DNA from: an uncultured Fibrobacter sp.
GTDB lineage: Bacteria; Fibrobacterota; Fibrobacteria; Fibrobacterales; Fibrobacteraceae
Assembly (NCBI GenBank): GCA_947165045.1
Contig: CAMUYW010000015.1
Coordinates: 1-56,781, forward strand
Direction of reading: 5' to 3'
DNA: 56,781 nt
The notes under the pieces were generated by a model. The model saw only the letters and a program-made list of their open reading frames with translations. It made no database searches and was not told the DNA's origin. The stretch's first letter is position 1. Each line of letters begins with the position of its first letter. The position numbers and the translations under genes were made by a program. Shown in pieces: positions 35,711 through 44,105 of this stretch.

Positions 35711-37000
35711 TTAGCGTTTCTTTCTGCGCTTGCGTGCAAGTCGTTCGCGTTTTACACTTTCCATGGAAATCGTGTGGAGAATGTCGAAGACGCGTTCGCG
35801 TGCGTAAGAATTGTTGAGCTTGCGATGCGTGACAAAGTCTAGCAGGCATACGCATAAAAGTAACAATCCGACAAAGATCGAGAGCGAAATAGGCCAAAGG
35901 TGGACGGAAAAATGAGTTGCAACAAGACCAAATGCGGGTGGCATCAGGATGGAACCGACATAAGAACCAGCGAGCTGGATGCTGATGGCTTGGCTTGAAA
36001 GTGCTTCGCCAAATCGTGCCGGGGTAGCGTGAATGAGTGAGGGATAGACGGGTGCGCATCCGAGGCCGAGCAGACAAATACAAACGGGCAACATCCAAAG
36101 TGGAAGCGGGAGCGAGAGCACAAGACAGCCTGCGGCAACGATGAAAATTCCGGCGTAAATCAAACGGTGATCCGTAAATTTGATGGCGAAAAATCCGCTG
36201 ACGATGCGTCCGACCATGACGGAGGCAAACATCAACGAAACGCAGAGGGCGCCCGTTTCGGGTTTGAATCCGCAGGCTATCAAGTAGGTTCCGCACCAGA
36301 GTCCTGTCGAAATTTCTAGCGCCGAGTAAAAGAAAAATGTGAGGAACGAAAGCTTCATGCCGGGAACGCGGAGAGCTTCGCGGATGCTAAGAGCTGCGGC
36401 GTTGTTTTTGGCTGTGTTTTGGAGTGTTGCGTTGTCTTGGGCGATGTTGCTGTTTTCGATTTTTCGCCAAAGCGGAAGCGATACGAAAACCATTGCGAAA
36501 ATCACTGTTAAAAGAACGGCGACTAATTCGTATGCGCCGCGCCAGCCGAACCCTAGCATGATGGAGCCTGAAAGAATTGCGGGACTCAGCGTGGCTCCAA
36601 TTCCCCAGCTAGCATGCAACCAGTTTGTGTGTTTGGATTCGAGATAGACTGCGGCGAAGTTGTTCATCGCCACATCGACGGCGCCTGCGCCAATGCCCAT
36701 CGGGATGGCGCACAAGCAAAGGATGCCAAACGAGTCCGCAAATCCAAAACCGATAGAGGCGATGGCGGTTATTGCAATGCTGTAGGCGACTAGTTTTCCC
36801 GTTCCAAAAATGCGGAGAAATTTGGGCGTTAAAAGGCTAGAAACGATAGTGCCGAGGGACGTGATGATGGAGAGTATGCCTGCAGCCGAAATGGGGGCGG
36901 AGAGGTCTATGCGCATCAACGGCCACGCTGCCCCGAGAATCGTGTCGGGGAGGCCTAGCCCAATGAATGCAACGTATATGACCACCAGTAAAAAAATCAT
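35711..37000 (-). CDS. MFS transporter (FucP-like fold group)
   Basis: 429 residues with 12 predicted membrane segments and a Lys/Arg-rich C-terminal tail (RLARKRRKKR). The N-terminal GLPDTILGAAWPLMRIDL and PMGIGAGAVDVAMNNFAAVYL are typical of the sugar/fucose-permease-like MFS branch. A hydrophilic central loop (LPLWRKIENSNIAQ... to IREALRVPGMKLSFL) separates the two six-helix halves. First gene of the MFS/MBL/acyltransferase operon. Substrate unknown. Confidence 0.85.
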   Translation of the reverse strand: MIFLLVVIYVAFIGLGLPDTILGAAWPLMRIDLSAPISAAGILSIITSLGTIVSSLLTPKFLRIFGTGKLVAYSIAITAIASIGFGFADSFGILCLCAIPMGIGAGAVDVAMNNFAAVYLESKHTNWLHASWGIGATLSPAILSGSIMLGFGWRGAYELVAVLLTVIFAMVFVSLPLWRKIENSNIAQDNATLQNTAKNNAAALSIREALRVPGMKLSFLTFFFYSALEISTGLWCGTYLIACGFKPETGALCVSLMFASVMVGRIVSGFFAIKFTDHRLIYAGIFIVAAGCLVLSLPLPLWMLPVCICLLGLGCAPVYPSLIHATPARFGEALSSQAISIQLAGSYVGSILMPPAFGLVATHFSVHLWPISLSIFVGLLLLCVCLLDFVTHRKLNNSYARERVFDILHTISMESVKRERLARKRRKKR

Positions 37001-37031
37001 CGAAGGTAATTTATAAAAAAGAAAGCTTAAT

Positions 37032-37058
37032 GGATCCTTCGACTCCGCTCAGGATGAC
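37032..37058. repeat. REP-like element downstream of cysS
   Basis: GGATCCTTCGACTCCGCTC followed by AGGATGAC, an orientation-reversed copy of the repeat at 17459. Confidence 0.7.
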
Positions 37059-37059
37059 A

Positions 37060-37091
37060 AAAATAAAAGATGCCGGAACGGAGTCCGGCAT
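37060..37091 (-). terminator. Terminator of cysS
   Basis: ATGCCGGA (37070-37077) pairs with TCCGGCAT (37084-37091); the minus strand then reads CTTTTATTTTTG. A second imperfect hairpin (GAGGT-GGCAGCT...AGCTGCC-CG-ACCTC, 37103-37133) lies between it and the cysS stop. Confidence 0.7.
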
Positions 37092-37140
37092 GATAAATTG
37101 CGGAGGTGGCAGCTAGTTCAGCTGCCCGACCTCAAGCCTC

Positions 37141-38595
37141 TTATTCCTTCACGCTCCAGGTCGTGCCTTCCTTGGAATCCTTGATCACAATGTTCATCGC
37201 GGCGAGCTCGTCGCGGATGCGGTCGCTTTCGGCCCAATTCTTGTTGGCGCGAGCTTCCTTGCGGGCGGCGATCAATGCTTCGATCTTGGCGGTATCGATT
37301 TCGTCGTTAGCGCCCTTCTTAGCATATTCTTCGCGCGGCTGGTCGAGCTTGAGACCAAAGATCTTGTCGAAGTCCATCACGAGTGCGGCCTTTTCGCCGT
37401 CGTCGATATCGCTCTTGAGCATCGTGTTCATGATGCCGAGGGCGCGAGGCATGTTGAGGTCGTCGCCAATGGCGTCCTTGAATTCGTTCTGGAAAGCCTT
37501 GGCAGCTTCGCTTGTGATAGCGGTTGCCTTGCCAATCAGCGGGTCCGTCTTCTTGTGCAAGCTCTTGAAGGCTTCCTTGGCGCCGGTGAGGGCTTCCCAA
37601 GTGAAGTTCAGGTAGTTGCGGTAGTGGCTGCCGATGGCGAAGAAGCGGTAGTCGAGCGGGTTGAAGCCGCGGTCCATGAGGAGCGAAACCGTCAGGAATT
37701 CGCCGCTGGACTTGCTCATCTTGCCGAACTTCTGTTCGGTTGTGCCATCTTCCAGTTTTTCTTCGCTTGCAGTGCGGAGGAATTCTCCGTGCATCCAGAA
37801 ACGGGCAAATTGCACGCCGTTTGCGCATTCGCTCTGAGCGATTTCGTTCGTGTGGTGGACGCGGATGTGGTCGGTACCGCCGCAGTGAATGTCGAGGGTC
37901 GGGCCGTTATACTTCATGGCCATGGCGGAGCATTCAATATGCCAGCCGGGGAAACCGACGCCCCACGGGCTGTCCCATTCCATGGCGCGCTTCTTGTCCT
38001 TCGGGCTGAACTTCCACAGAGCGAAGTCGGTGGCGTTCTTCTTTTCGCCCATGTCGATGCGGCTACCCTTGCGGAGGTTTTCCACGTCGAGGCGAGCAAA
38101 GTCGGCATAGCGCGGGAACTTGAGACTGTCGAAGTAGATGCCGTCGCTCGTGCGGTAGGTGTAGCCCTTTTCTTCGAGCGTCTTCACCAAGTCAATCTGT
38201 TCCTGGATGTGCTGCGTGGCAGGCGTCCAACGGGTCGGTTCCTGAATGTTGAGGCGGTGCCAGTCGGCCATGAAAGCGTCGGTGTAGAACTTTGCGATGT
38301 CCCAAACGGACTTGCCTTCGCGGGCAGCGCCCTTTTCCATCTTGTCGTCGCCAGAGTCAGCGTCGCTCGTGAGGTGGCCCACGTCGGTGATGTTCACGAT
38401 GTGGTTCACCTTGTAGCCGTAGTAGTTGAGCGTACGGACCAAAAAGTCTTCGAAAATGTAGGTGCGGAGGTTGCCGATGTGAGCGAAATGGTACACCGTT
38501 GGGCCACAACAGTACATGCGCACGGCGGGAACGCCTTCAGGAAGTGTGAAAATCTCTTTCTTACGCGATGCAGTGTTGTAGAATTGAAGTGCCAT
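37141..38595 (-). CDS. cysS: Cysteinyl-tRNA synthetase
   Basis: Class I synthetase of 484 residues. CCGPTVYHFAHIGN puts the HIGH-type motif at 39-42 with the zinc Cys before it; GFPGWHIECSAMAMKY and GTDHIRVHHTNEIAQSE supply further zinc/active-site residues; GKMSKSSGEF near 291-300 is the KMSKS loop. The C-terminal AESDRIRDELAAMNIVIKDS is the anticodon-binding end. A TTTTTCTAATTTTGTG box is at 38637-38652 on the minus strand; GGAGG precedes the ATG. Confidence 0.96.
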   Translation of the reverse strand: MALQFYNTASRKKEIFTLPEGVPAVRMYCCGPTVYHFAHIGNLRTYIFEDFLVRTLNYYGYKVNHIVNITDVGHLTSDADSGDDKMEKGAAREGKSVWDIAKFYTDAFMADWHRLNIQEPTRWTPATQHIQEQIDLVKTLEEKGYTYRTSDGIYFDSLKFPRYADFARLDVENLRKGSRIDMGEKKNATDFALWKFSPKDKKRAMEWDSPWGVGFPGWHIECSAMAMKYNGPTLDIHCGGTDHIRVHHTNEIAQSECANGVQFARFWMHGEFLRTASEEKLEDGTTEQKFGKMSKSSGEFLTVSLLMDRGFNPLDYRFFAIGSHYRNYLNFTWEALTGAKEAFKSLHKKTDPLIGKATAITSEAAKAFQNEFKDAIGDDLNMPRALGIMNTMLKSDIDDGEKAALVMDFDKIFGLKLDQPREEYAKKGANDEIDTAKIEALIAARKEARANKNWAESDRIRDELAAMNIVIKDSKEGTTWSVKE

Positions 38596-38827
38596 AAAGC
38601 CTCCGGTTAAATGCGGCGCACCATGCGCCAGACGGGCACAAAATTAGAAAAATGCGCGAAATACGGCAATCTATTAGCCCGAATAACCCGTTATAGTTTT
38701 TCCCTTGGCCTTGTGTTAACTTTTTTTAAGGTTTGTTGTATAGTGGTCAACGGAATGTCTGCGAGGGGAGCCTCGTTGCTTTGATTTGGATTTGTCCCCC
38801 TATATATTACATTTAGAGGATTATAAT

Positions 38828-40867
38828 ATGAAAAAAATGAAATTGCCTTTGATTGCTGTTTCGGCAGTTTTGGGCTTTGTGGCGTGTGGTGATGAAAGTG
38901 TAGTTGCGCCTGCTCTTGACGGGGCTTATTCTCCAGTGGAATCATCATCAGATGGTGTTTTTCCGGCTTCGAGTAGCGATGCTCTAAGTGCTGAAATTTT
39001 AAGTTCCAGCGATGCTGTTTCTGGTTTTGGCGCATCGAGTTCCAGCAATGGTGTTCCCGTTGTTGGCTATTCTAGCTCGAACGTTGTTCCTGGTAATTCT
39101 GTTTCCAGTTCCAGCGTGTTTGAGCCTCAACAAAATTTTTCCAGCTCCAGCGAGATGATTCCGGACATCAGAGTTTCTAGCTCTAGCACTTTAATCCCCG
39201 GCAATGGCGGTTCTGGCGATGACGAAAACGACAACGAAGATGCACGTACTTTGAACGGCACGCAGATTCTCTTGAAAGTTTCTGGCACAACGGCTACGGT
39301 CGAAAACAACAACGGCTGCGTCGAAGTGGCCGACAAGAGTGCTACGATTACTTGCCCGGGCGCTTATTACGTGACTGGCGAATCTTCTGATTTCCAGCTT
39401 GTGGTGAATACTCCGGGAGCTGACAAAGAAGGCAATACCGGAATTTACCTTTACAATGCAACCTTGAAGAGCTCCAATTCTCCGATTCTTGTGAAGAATG
39501 CTGACAAGGCTGTTCTCCATTTGGTCAAGGGAACGACCAACGTCATTGAAGATGGCAATGGCAGCCATGCGTTCACGAACGTCGGTGGCAAACCAGATAC
39601 GTCAAAGGCTGCGATTTACTCCAAGGACGACATGAACATCAAGGGCGCTGGCAAGTTGACCGTCACGGGTAACTTCAAAAATGGCATCCAGTCCACCAAC
39701 GATTTGAAAATCAAGAATGGTGAAATTACTGTTGTCGCAAAAGAAAACGGCATCAAGGGCAAGGGTAGCCTCGAAGTTTCGGGCGGTACCTTGAATATTA
39801 CTGCAAAGGCGGGCGATGGTCTTGAAAGTGACGAGTGCGTCAAAAATAATGACGGCTCGTTTAAGGATACGGTCGCAACCAAGGGTATCGTGAAAATTAC
39901 TGGCGGTGACATTACGATCAAGGCTGGCGATGATGGCGTGAGTGCTGCAAATTATGTTGTCGTGAACGATTCGACGGAAAAGTCAAAAATCAAAATCACG
40001 GCAACCGATAAGGGCCTCGCTGCTGAAAAGTTCATCTACGTTGATGGCGGCGATATCAACATCAATGCGGACGACGATGCTTTGCACACGCATTGGCATG
40101 TCCTCATGAATGGTGGCAACGTCGAAATCAGCGCCAAGAAAAAAGGCATCCACGCGGATTCCGCAATCTATTTGAAGGGCTCGACGATCAACGTCACTAC
40201 GTCTTACGAAGCCATTGAGGCTTACGAGATTTTCGCCGAAGGTGGCGTTACCTCCGTGTTTGCAACCAACGATGGCTGGAACGCTGCAGGTGGTCCCAAG
40301 AACCCGAACAGTTCGATGGCCATGTTCAGCGAAAGCAGTGGCAATATAGTCATTAGCGGTGGTTACCACTACATCAGCATTAAAGGCAACATGGTTGACG
40401 GGTTAGATGCCAACGGTACTGGAAAAATGACCGGCGGCGTGGTTATTGTTGAAATTACTGGCCAGAGCTACGAAAACGGCATGGGTGGTGGCGGATTCAA
40501 CTTCGGCGGCGGTGGCGGCTGGGGTGGCGGCGGCATGGGCGGCTTCCCGGGTATGGGCGGTCAGCAAGGCGGAAGCAATTGCGGTGCCTACAACTTTGCC
40601 GGCGGTCTCGTTGATACCGATGACGGATTTACCATTACTGGCGGCGTTCTCCTCGCTTTTGGCAACTACACGATGGACGTTCCCGGCTGCGCTGAAATGA
40701 CCTACAACAGCAACAGCTACTATGGTTCCGACAAGGCTGCTTTCAAGCCGACTTACCAAGGCAATTACGTTATTTATGGTGGCGAAGTGAAGTCGGTTTC
40801 ACAAGTGCAAACTAGCGGCATGAAGGAATTCAAGTTCCCGAACGGCGTGAGCTACATGTATAAGTAA
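38828..40867 (+). CDS. Lipoprotein with Cthe_2159-type carbohydrate-binding beta-helix
   Basis: 679 residues. The ATG at 38828 has GAGG upstream and opens a signal peptide with lipobox FVACGD. Residues about 38-130 are a Ser-rich linker with SSS clusters spaced roughly 14-18 residues apart. The remainder matches the Cthe_2159 / DUF4353 carbohydrate-binding family: GAYYVTGESSDFQLVVNT, repeated G-N-L-I-ITA strands (GGTLNITAKAGDGLESDECVK, GGDITIKAGDDGVSAANY, GGDININADDDALHTHW) that suggest a Ca-binding beta-solenoid. A Gly-rich loop (GGGGFNFGGGGGWGGGG) lies near residue 560-580. The C. thermocellum member binds cellulose and pectin; binding here is inferred. Confidence 0.85.
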   Translation: MKKMKLPLIAVSAVLGFVACGDESVVAPALDGAYSPVESSSDGVFPASSSDALSAEILSSSDAVSGFGASSSSNGVPVVGYSSSNVVPGNSVSSSSVFEPQQNFSSSSEMIPDIRVSSSSTLIPGNGGSGDDENDNEDARTLNGTQILLKVSGTTATVENNNGCVEVADKSATITCPGAYYVTGESSDFQLVVNTPGADKEGNTGIYLYNATLKSSNSPILVKNADKAVLHLVKGTTNVIEDGNGSHAFTNVGGKPDTSKAAIYSKDDMNIKGAGKLTVTGNFKNGIQSTNDLKIKNGEITVVAKENGIKGKGSLEVSGGTLNITAKAGDGLESDECVKNNDGSFKDTVATKGIVKITGGDITIKAGDDGVSAANYVVVNDSTEKSKIKITATDKGLAAEKFIYVDGGDININADDDALHTHWHVLMNGGNVEISAKKKGIHADSAIYLKGSTINVTTSYEAIEAYEIFAEGGVTSVFATNDGWNAAGGPKNPNSSMAMFSESSGNIVISGGYHYISIKGNMVDGLDANGTGKMTGGVVIVEITGQSYENGMGGGGFNFGGGGGWGGGGMGGFPGMGGQQGGSNCGAYNFAGGLVDTDDGFTITGGVLLAFGNYTMDVPGCAEMTYNSNSYYGSDKAAFKPTYQGNYVIYGGEVKSVSQVQTSGMKEFKFPNGVSYMYK

Positions 40868-40916
40868 AGAAAAATGGCGCAACTTTAGAAATCGTCAAAA
40901 CGCTATTTGCAAAACG

Positions 40917-40941
40917 GGCTGCGAATTGTCGCAGCCTTTTT
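40917..40941 (+). terminator. Terminator after the carbohydrate-binding lipoprotein
   Basis: Perfect stem GGCTGCGA (40917-40924) / TCGCAGCC (40929-40936), loop ATTG, then five T. Confidence 0.9.
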
Positions 40942-40959
40942 GCGTTTTTTAGTGGCTTG

Positions 40960-41631
40960 TTACATCAATTTTTTTAGACTATCGATGTTTTTGAGCAAAA
41001 TTTTCCCACGCTTGATTTCGACGAATCCCTTGGCGGCAAAATCCTTGAGCATGCGCGCGACCACTTCGCGGGCCGAATTCACGTCACGAGCAATTTCTTC
41101 TTGTGTCTTTTTAATTTCGGTGCTGCCGCTATTTTTGTAAGCATCGATGAAATACGAGGCGAGGCGTTGATCGAATTTTTTGAAGAGCATTTGCTGGATT
41201 GCCCAAATAGTTTGCGAGTAGCGCTCCGTTTCGCGTTCGAAAATGAAGGCCCGCACATGGACATTTTTTTCCATGAGCTTTGCAGTAATCGACGATGGTA
41301 TTACAAGTACAGTTGTTTCTTCTTCGGCGGTGACGAACGCTTCAAATGTTAGTTGATGAATCACGCATGATGCTGTTGAAATGCAAAATTCACCCGCTTT
41401 TGCACGGTACAATGTCACTTCGCGACCTTCATCAGAGAGGATACTTACGCGAATACCGCCACTCAAGATGAGGATAATCCCAAGACATGCCGAAGAATTG
41501 CTGCTTGCAATTTGATCTTTGTTGAATCGTTTTGTGATGGCGCGCTGCGATACAACAGCCTTTTCTTCTGACGAAAGGTTATCCCAAAATGGAATCTTGG
41601 GTAGAATTTGGGTGATGGGTGGTGTAATCAT
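40960..41631 (-). CDS. Crp/Fnr-family transcriptional regulator
   Basis: 223 residues from the ATG at 41631, which has AGAGGGGC upstream; the in-frame start at 41706 adds 25 unlikely residues. An N-terminal cyclic-nucleotide-binding-like beta-roll (ILILSGGIRVSILSDEGREVTLYRAKAGEFC) is followed by the dimerisation helix and an Fnr/Crp HTH (TQEEIARDVNSAREVVARMLKDFAAKGFVEIKRG). No N-terminal four-Cys FNR iron-sulfur motif is visible, so the signal is unknown. The gene is 90 nt after the previous convergent gene and just downstream of trxA. Confidence 0.88.
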   Translation of the reverse strand: MITPPITQILPKIPFWDNLSSEEKAVVSQRAITKRFNKDQIASSNSSACLGIILILSGGIRVSILSDEGREVTLYRAKAGEFCISTASCVIHQLTFEAFVTAEEETTVLVIPSSITAKLMEKNVHVRAFIFERETERYSQTIWAIQQMLFKKFDQRLASYFIDAYKNSGSTEIKKTQEEIARDVNSAREVVARMLKDFAAKGFVEIKRGKILLKNIDSLKKLM

Positions 41632-41674
41632 AAAAAAAGCCCCTCTAGGGCAATATATAAAATCTATTGAAATA

Positions 41675-41758
41675 CTGTCACTCTGGAGCGAAGCGATAGA
41701 GCCCATTAAGTTTTATTTATGGACCCTATCGGGTGCGAAGCACCCTCCAGGGTGACAG
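41675..41758. repeat. 84-bp inverted pair of REP-like units
   Basis: CTGTCACTCTGGAG (41675-41688) and CTCCAGGGTGACAG (41745-41758) are inverted with one mismatch, and inner parts (CGATAGAGCCCAT / ATGGACCCTATCG) also pair. An extra hairpin GGGTGC-GAA-GCACCC sits in the right half. It lies 5 bp downstream of trxA and could end or stabilise its transcript. Confidence 0.75.
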
Positions 41759-41763
41759 ATACA

Positions 41764-42072
41764 TTACAGCATTCCGACGATTTGTTCTTTCGGGCGGACG
41801 CCGACAGAAGAGTTCACGACTTTACCGTCTTTCATTACGACGAGTAACGGGATGCTCGATACTCGGAACATGGCGGCTAGTTCGCTTTCTTCGTCAACGT
41901 TCACTTTTCCGACTTTGACTTTGCCCTTGTATTCTTCTGCGATCTCCGAGATGGTCGGAGAAAGCATGCGGCAAGGCCCGCACCAGCTTGCCCAAAAGTC
42001 AATCAGGACGGGCTTGTCGGATTGGAGGACTTCGCGTTCAAAGTTTTCGCTTGTGATTTTTAATTCAGCCAT
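41764..42072 (-). CDS. trxA: Thioredoxin
   Basis: 102 residues with the standard fold and active site FWASWCGPC (Cys31, Cys34), the cis-Pro region VSSIPLLVVMKDGK and the buried Asp in LIDFWA. Cytoplasmic disulfide reductase. AAAGG lies 9 nt before the ATG. A hairpin-rich non-coding block lies about 140 bp upstream. Confidence 0.96.
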   Translation of the reverse strand: MAELKITSENFEREVLQSDKPVLIDFWASWCGPCRMLSPTISEIAEEYKGKVKVGKVNVDEESELAAMFRVSSIPLLVVMKDGKVVNSSVGVRPKEQIVGML

Positions 42073-42209
42073 TGTTTTACCTTTTTCCTTTCGGTCGCTT
42101 CAAAATTTTGATGTGACCTGTTTTGTTTCTTGTTTACAGGTATATTTTAGATTTTGCGCAGCGGTAAAACTGTGACTAGGTTACATTAAAGAATTTTTTA
42201 TAAAAATTT

Positions 42210-42480
42210 TTGAAAAAACTTCATGTGGGCGGGGCCCCAGCTCGGAGTGGATGCTTTCAGCATCAGCAATTACGGCTCAGCTATATTTGTGCAAGCACAA
42301 CCGCAGCATTCGCCTATGATGCTTTTGACGCCTGCTCCCCACAGAGGATAACTCAAACTAAGCCACTAAAGTGGCAAGTTTCGTATAGGCGTCAGCGGCT
42401 TCACTCGACCATATCGGCAAGCGAGCTTGCCGCTGCGGCGCTCGTTTTGCACGCTACTGCGAAGAATATCCTTGGCCGAC
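42210..42480. other. Hairpin-rich block without a convincing gene
   Basis: The 477-bp gap between trxA and the xylanase gene contains a dense series of perfect short inverted repeats: GATGC-N5-GCATC (42250-42264), TTGTGC-AA-GCACAA (42287-42300), GCCACT-AA-AGTGGC (42362-42375) and CGGCAAGC-GA-GCTTGCCG (42415-42432). GGCGTC-type sequence at 42385-42393 can pair either with GACGCCT (42327-42333), enclosing the third hairpin, or with CGCCTAT (42311-42317). GGGGCCCC is at 42231-42238. A 104-codon TTG-initiated open frame spans it on plus (42210-42524) but lacks a ribosome site and recognisable domains. Candidate structured RNA or genus repeat. Confidence 0.5.
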
Positions 42481-42494
42481 GCTTTAGAATCTTA

Positions 42495-42527
42495 AAAATG
42501 AAAAAGTCACACTTGTTGCTGTGACTT
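42495..42527 (-). terminator. Terminator of the first xylanase gene
   Basis: AAGTCACA (42504-42511) and TGTGACTT (42520-42527) form a perfect stem; on the minus strand it is followed by a T-rich tract (TTTTTCATTTTT). Confidence 0.85.
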
Positions 42528-42549
42528 GCTTAAAAAATGTTAGTATCTA

Positions 42550-43995
42550 TTACTTAATAGATATTTTCTTGACAATGCTTGTGGATCCATCATGCACGCG
42601 GACGACATAAAGTCCTTCGGCGATTGTGGAAAGGTCCGCGGCGCCATTCGCACTTTGTGTGCTATATATCGGGCGGCCTTGCATATCGAATACATCGACT
42701 TTGGCGGCATTCGAGGCGGCATTTGCGCTCTTTTCCGTTGCAATTCCTGTTATAAATAAAGTTCGTCCGGCGATTTGTACGGACATGCCCTTCTTTGCGA
42801 CTGCGCTCGGCATAATTGCAATTGTCGAATCGCCGCAACCTCCTGCATCGCAGTCTTTAGGCGGGTTGAGAATCGTTTCTGAATATGGCGTTTTGACTTC
42901 GGAAGCGGGGTGCGCCTTGAGGCTTGCCATGACGCTATCGTATGCGGGCTTCGGTTTGTATTGCTTGTCATAGAGCAGCCCTTCGGTCTTGCCTTGCTGT
43001 TCGTCGAGCCAGCTGTGAGCATCGGTCAGTCCCCACATCACAAATTCGCCCATGTTCGGTTCTTCGAGGAACACGTCCATGAATTGGCGGTAAATGTGTC
43101 CTTGCTTGGCGTAGTCGGCAGCGCTGAGGTTGCCTGCGGAACCTTTCGGGAATCCAATGTCGAGTTCGGTAATATTCAAAGTCACGTTGAGTTCTGCGAG
43201 CGCTTTGGCGAGTGCACGCACATTTTGCGGTGTCGTTTCGTGGGCAATTTCAATGTGCGTTTGCGTTCCAACGCAGGTTATTGGAATGTTGTTCGCTTTC
43301 CAGCGTTTGACTTGTTCTACGACAAAGCTAGCCTTGGAACCTTCGCGGAGTCCCCATTCGATGGAGTAATCGTTGTAGCAAAGTTCGGCATCCGGGTCGG
43401 CTTCGTGTGTCCATACAAATGCGGAATCCAAAAATTCAGCGCCGATTCCTTCGTACCATACGGAGTTTGTAGAACGCCAGTCGGCATTGTAATCGTCGTT
43501 GATGGCTTCGTTGACCACGTCCCATTCGGCAACTTTGCCCTTGTAATGAGTGACGACTTTGGTGATGTGGTTCTTGAGAACGGCGAGCAGTTTTTCTTTT
43601 TGCCCTTTATAGTTGTTCACCCAGTTGGGAACTTGGCTGTGCCAGGCGAGCGCATGACCGCGTACGCGTATGTTGTTTGCCAACGCGTATTTGACCATCT
43701 TGTCGCCTTTCTCGAAATTGAATTCGTCTTCGTTAGGTTCGGTAGCGTCGAACTTCATTTCGTTTTCGGCCACGACCACGTTAAATTGTGTCTTGTGGAT
43801 TTCTTCGAATTCCGGTTCGATATCGTCGTTGAACCATTCGCTGTTCAGGATTGTGCCGATAAAACGGCCGCGTTCCTTGGCGAGTTGTCGGATAGTTTCG
43901 TCTGCGGCGTGGGCGTTTAAACCCATACCCAAAATAGCGGCACATAGTGTAATACGTGGTAGGGCAATACGTGACAAAGAATGAATCTTTTTCAT
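42550..43995 (-). CDS. GH10 endo-beta-1,4-xylanase with C-terminal sorting-like domain
   Basis: Secreted xylan-degrading enzyme of 481 residues. The ATG at 43995 has AGAGGA upstream and starts a signal peptide ending LGMGLNAHA. The GH10 barrel shows NMVVAENEMKFDATEP-type sequence, RGHALAWHSQVPNW, WDVVNEAI with acid/base Glu near residue 160, and ITELDIG with the nucleophile Glu near 277. A linker with CDAGGCGD leads to a C-terminal domain of about 80 residues (VQIAGRTLFITG, VDVFDMQGRPIYS, LSTIAEGLYVVRV, terminal KKISIK) that resembles type IX-type sorting domains. A paralog follows upstream at 44106-45515 but each has its own terminator. Confidence 0.93.
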   Translation of the reverse strand: MKKIHSLSRIALPRITLCAAILGMGLNAHAADETIRQLAKERGRFIGTILNSEWFNDDIEPEFEEIHKTQFNVVVAENEMKFDATEPNEDEFNFEKGDKMVKYALANNIRVRGHALAWHSQVPNWVNNYKGQKEKLLAVLKNHITKVVTHYKGKVAEWDVVNEAINDDYNADWRSTNSVWYEGIGAEFLDSAFVWTHEADPDAELCYNDYSIEWGLREGSKASFVVEQVKRWKANNIPITCVGTQTHIEIAHETTPQNVRALAKALAELNVTLNITELDIGFPKGSAGNLSAADYAKQGHIYRQFMDVFLEEPNMGEFVMWGLTDAHSWLDEQQGKTEGLLYDKQYKPKPAYDSVMASLKAHPASEVKTPYSETILNPPKDCDAGGCGDSTIAIMPSAVAKKGMSVQIAGRTLFITGIATEKSANAASNAAKVDVFDMQGRPIYSTQSANGAADLSTIAEGLYVVRVHDGSTSIVKKISIK

Positions 43996-44054
43996 TTTAT
44001 CCTCTTTACCCATTTGCACCAACTCGAAAGATAAATAAAAAGCCGGCAAAAGTC

Positions 44055-44086
44055 AAAAAAGGGACCAGGAAAAATCCTAGTCCCTT
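44055..44086 (-). terminator. Terminator of the second xylanase gene
   Basis: AAGGGACCAGGA (44059-44070) pairs with TCCTAGTCCCTT (44075-44086) with one G-T pair, and the minus strand continues into six T. It shows that the tandem xylanases are not one simple operon. Confidence 0.85.
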
Positions 44087-44105
44087 GTGAATTAAGAGGT
44101 GAAAA

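Noticed and set aside
37103..37133. Hairpin GAGGT-GGCAGCT...AGCTGCC-CG-ACCTC as part of a tRNA
   Set aside because: No cloverleaf, anticodon arm or TTCGA loop nearby; only a single imperfect hairpin.
42210..42524. TTG-started open frame of 104 codons as a protein gene
   Set aside because: No ribosome site and no recognisable domain. The sequence is dominated by hairpins, so I list it as a structured block instead.
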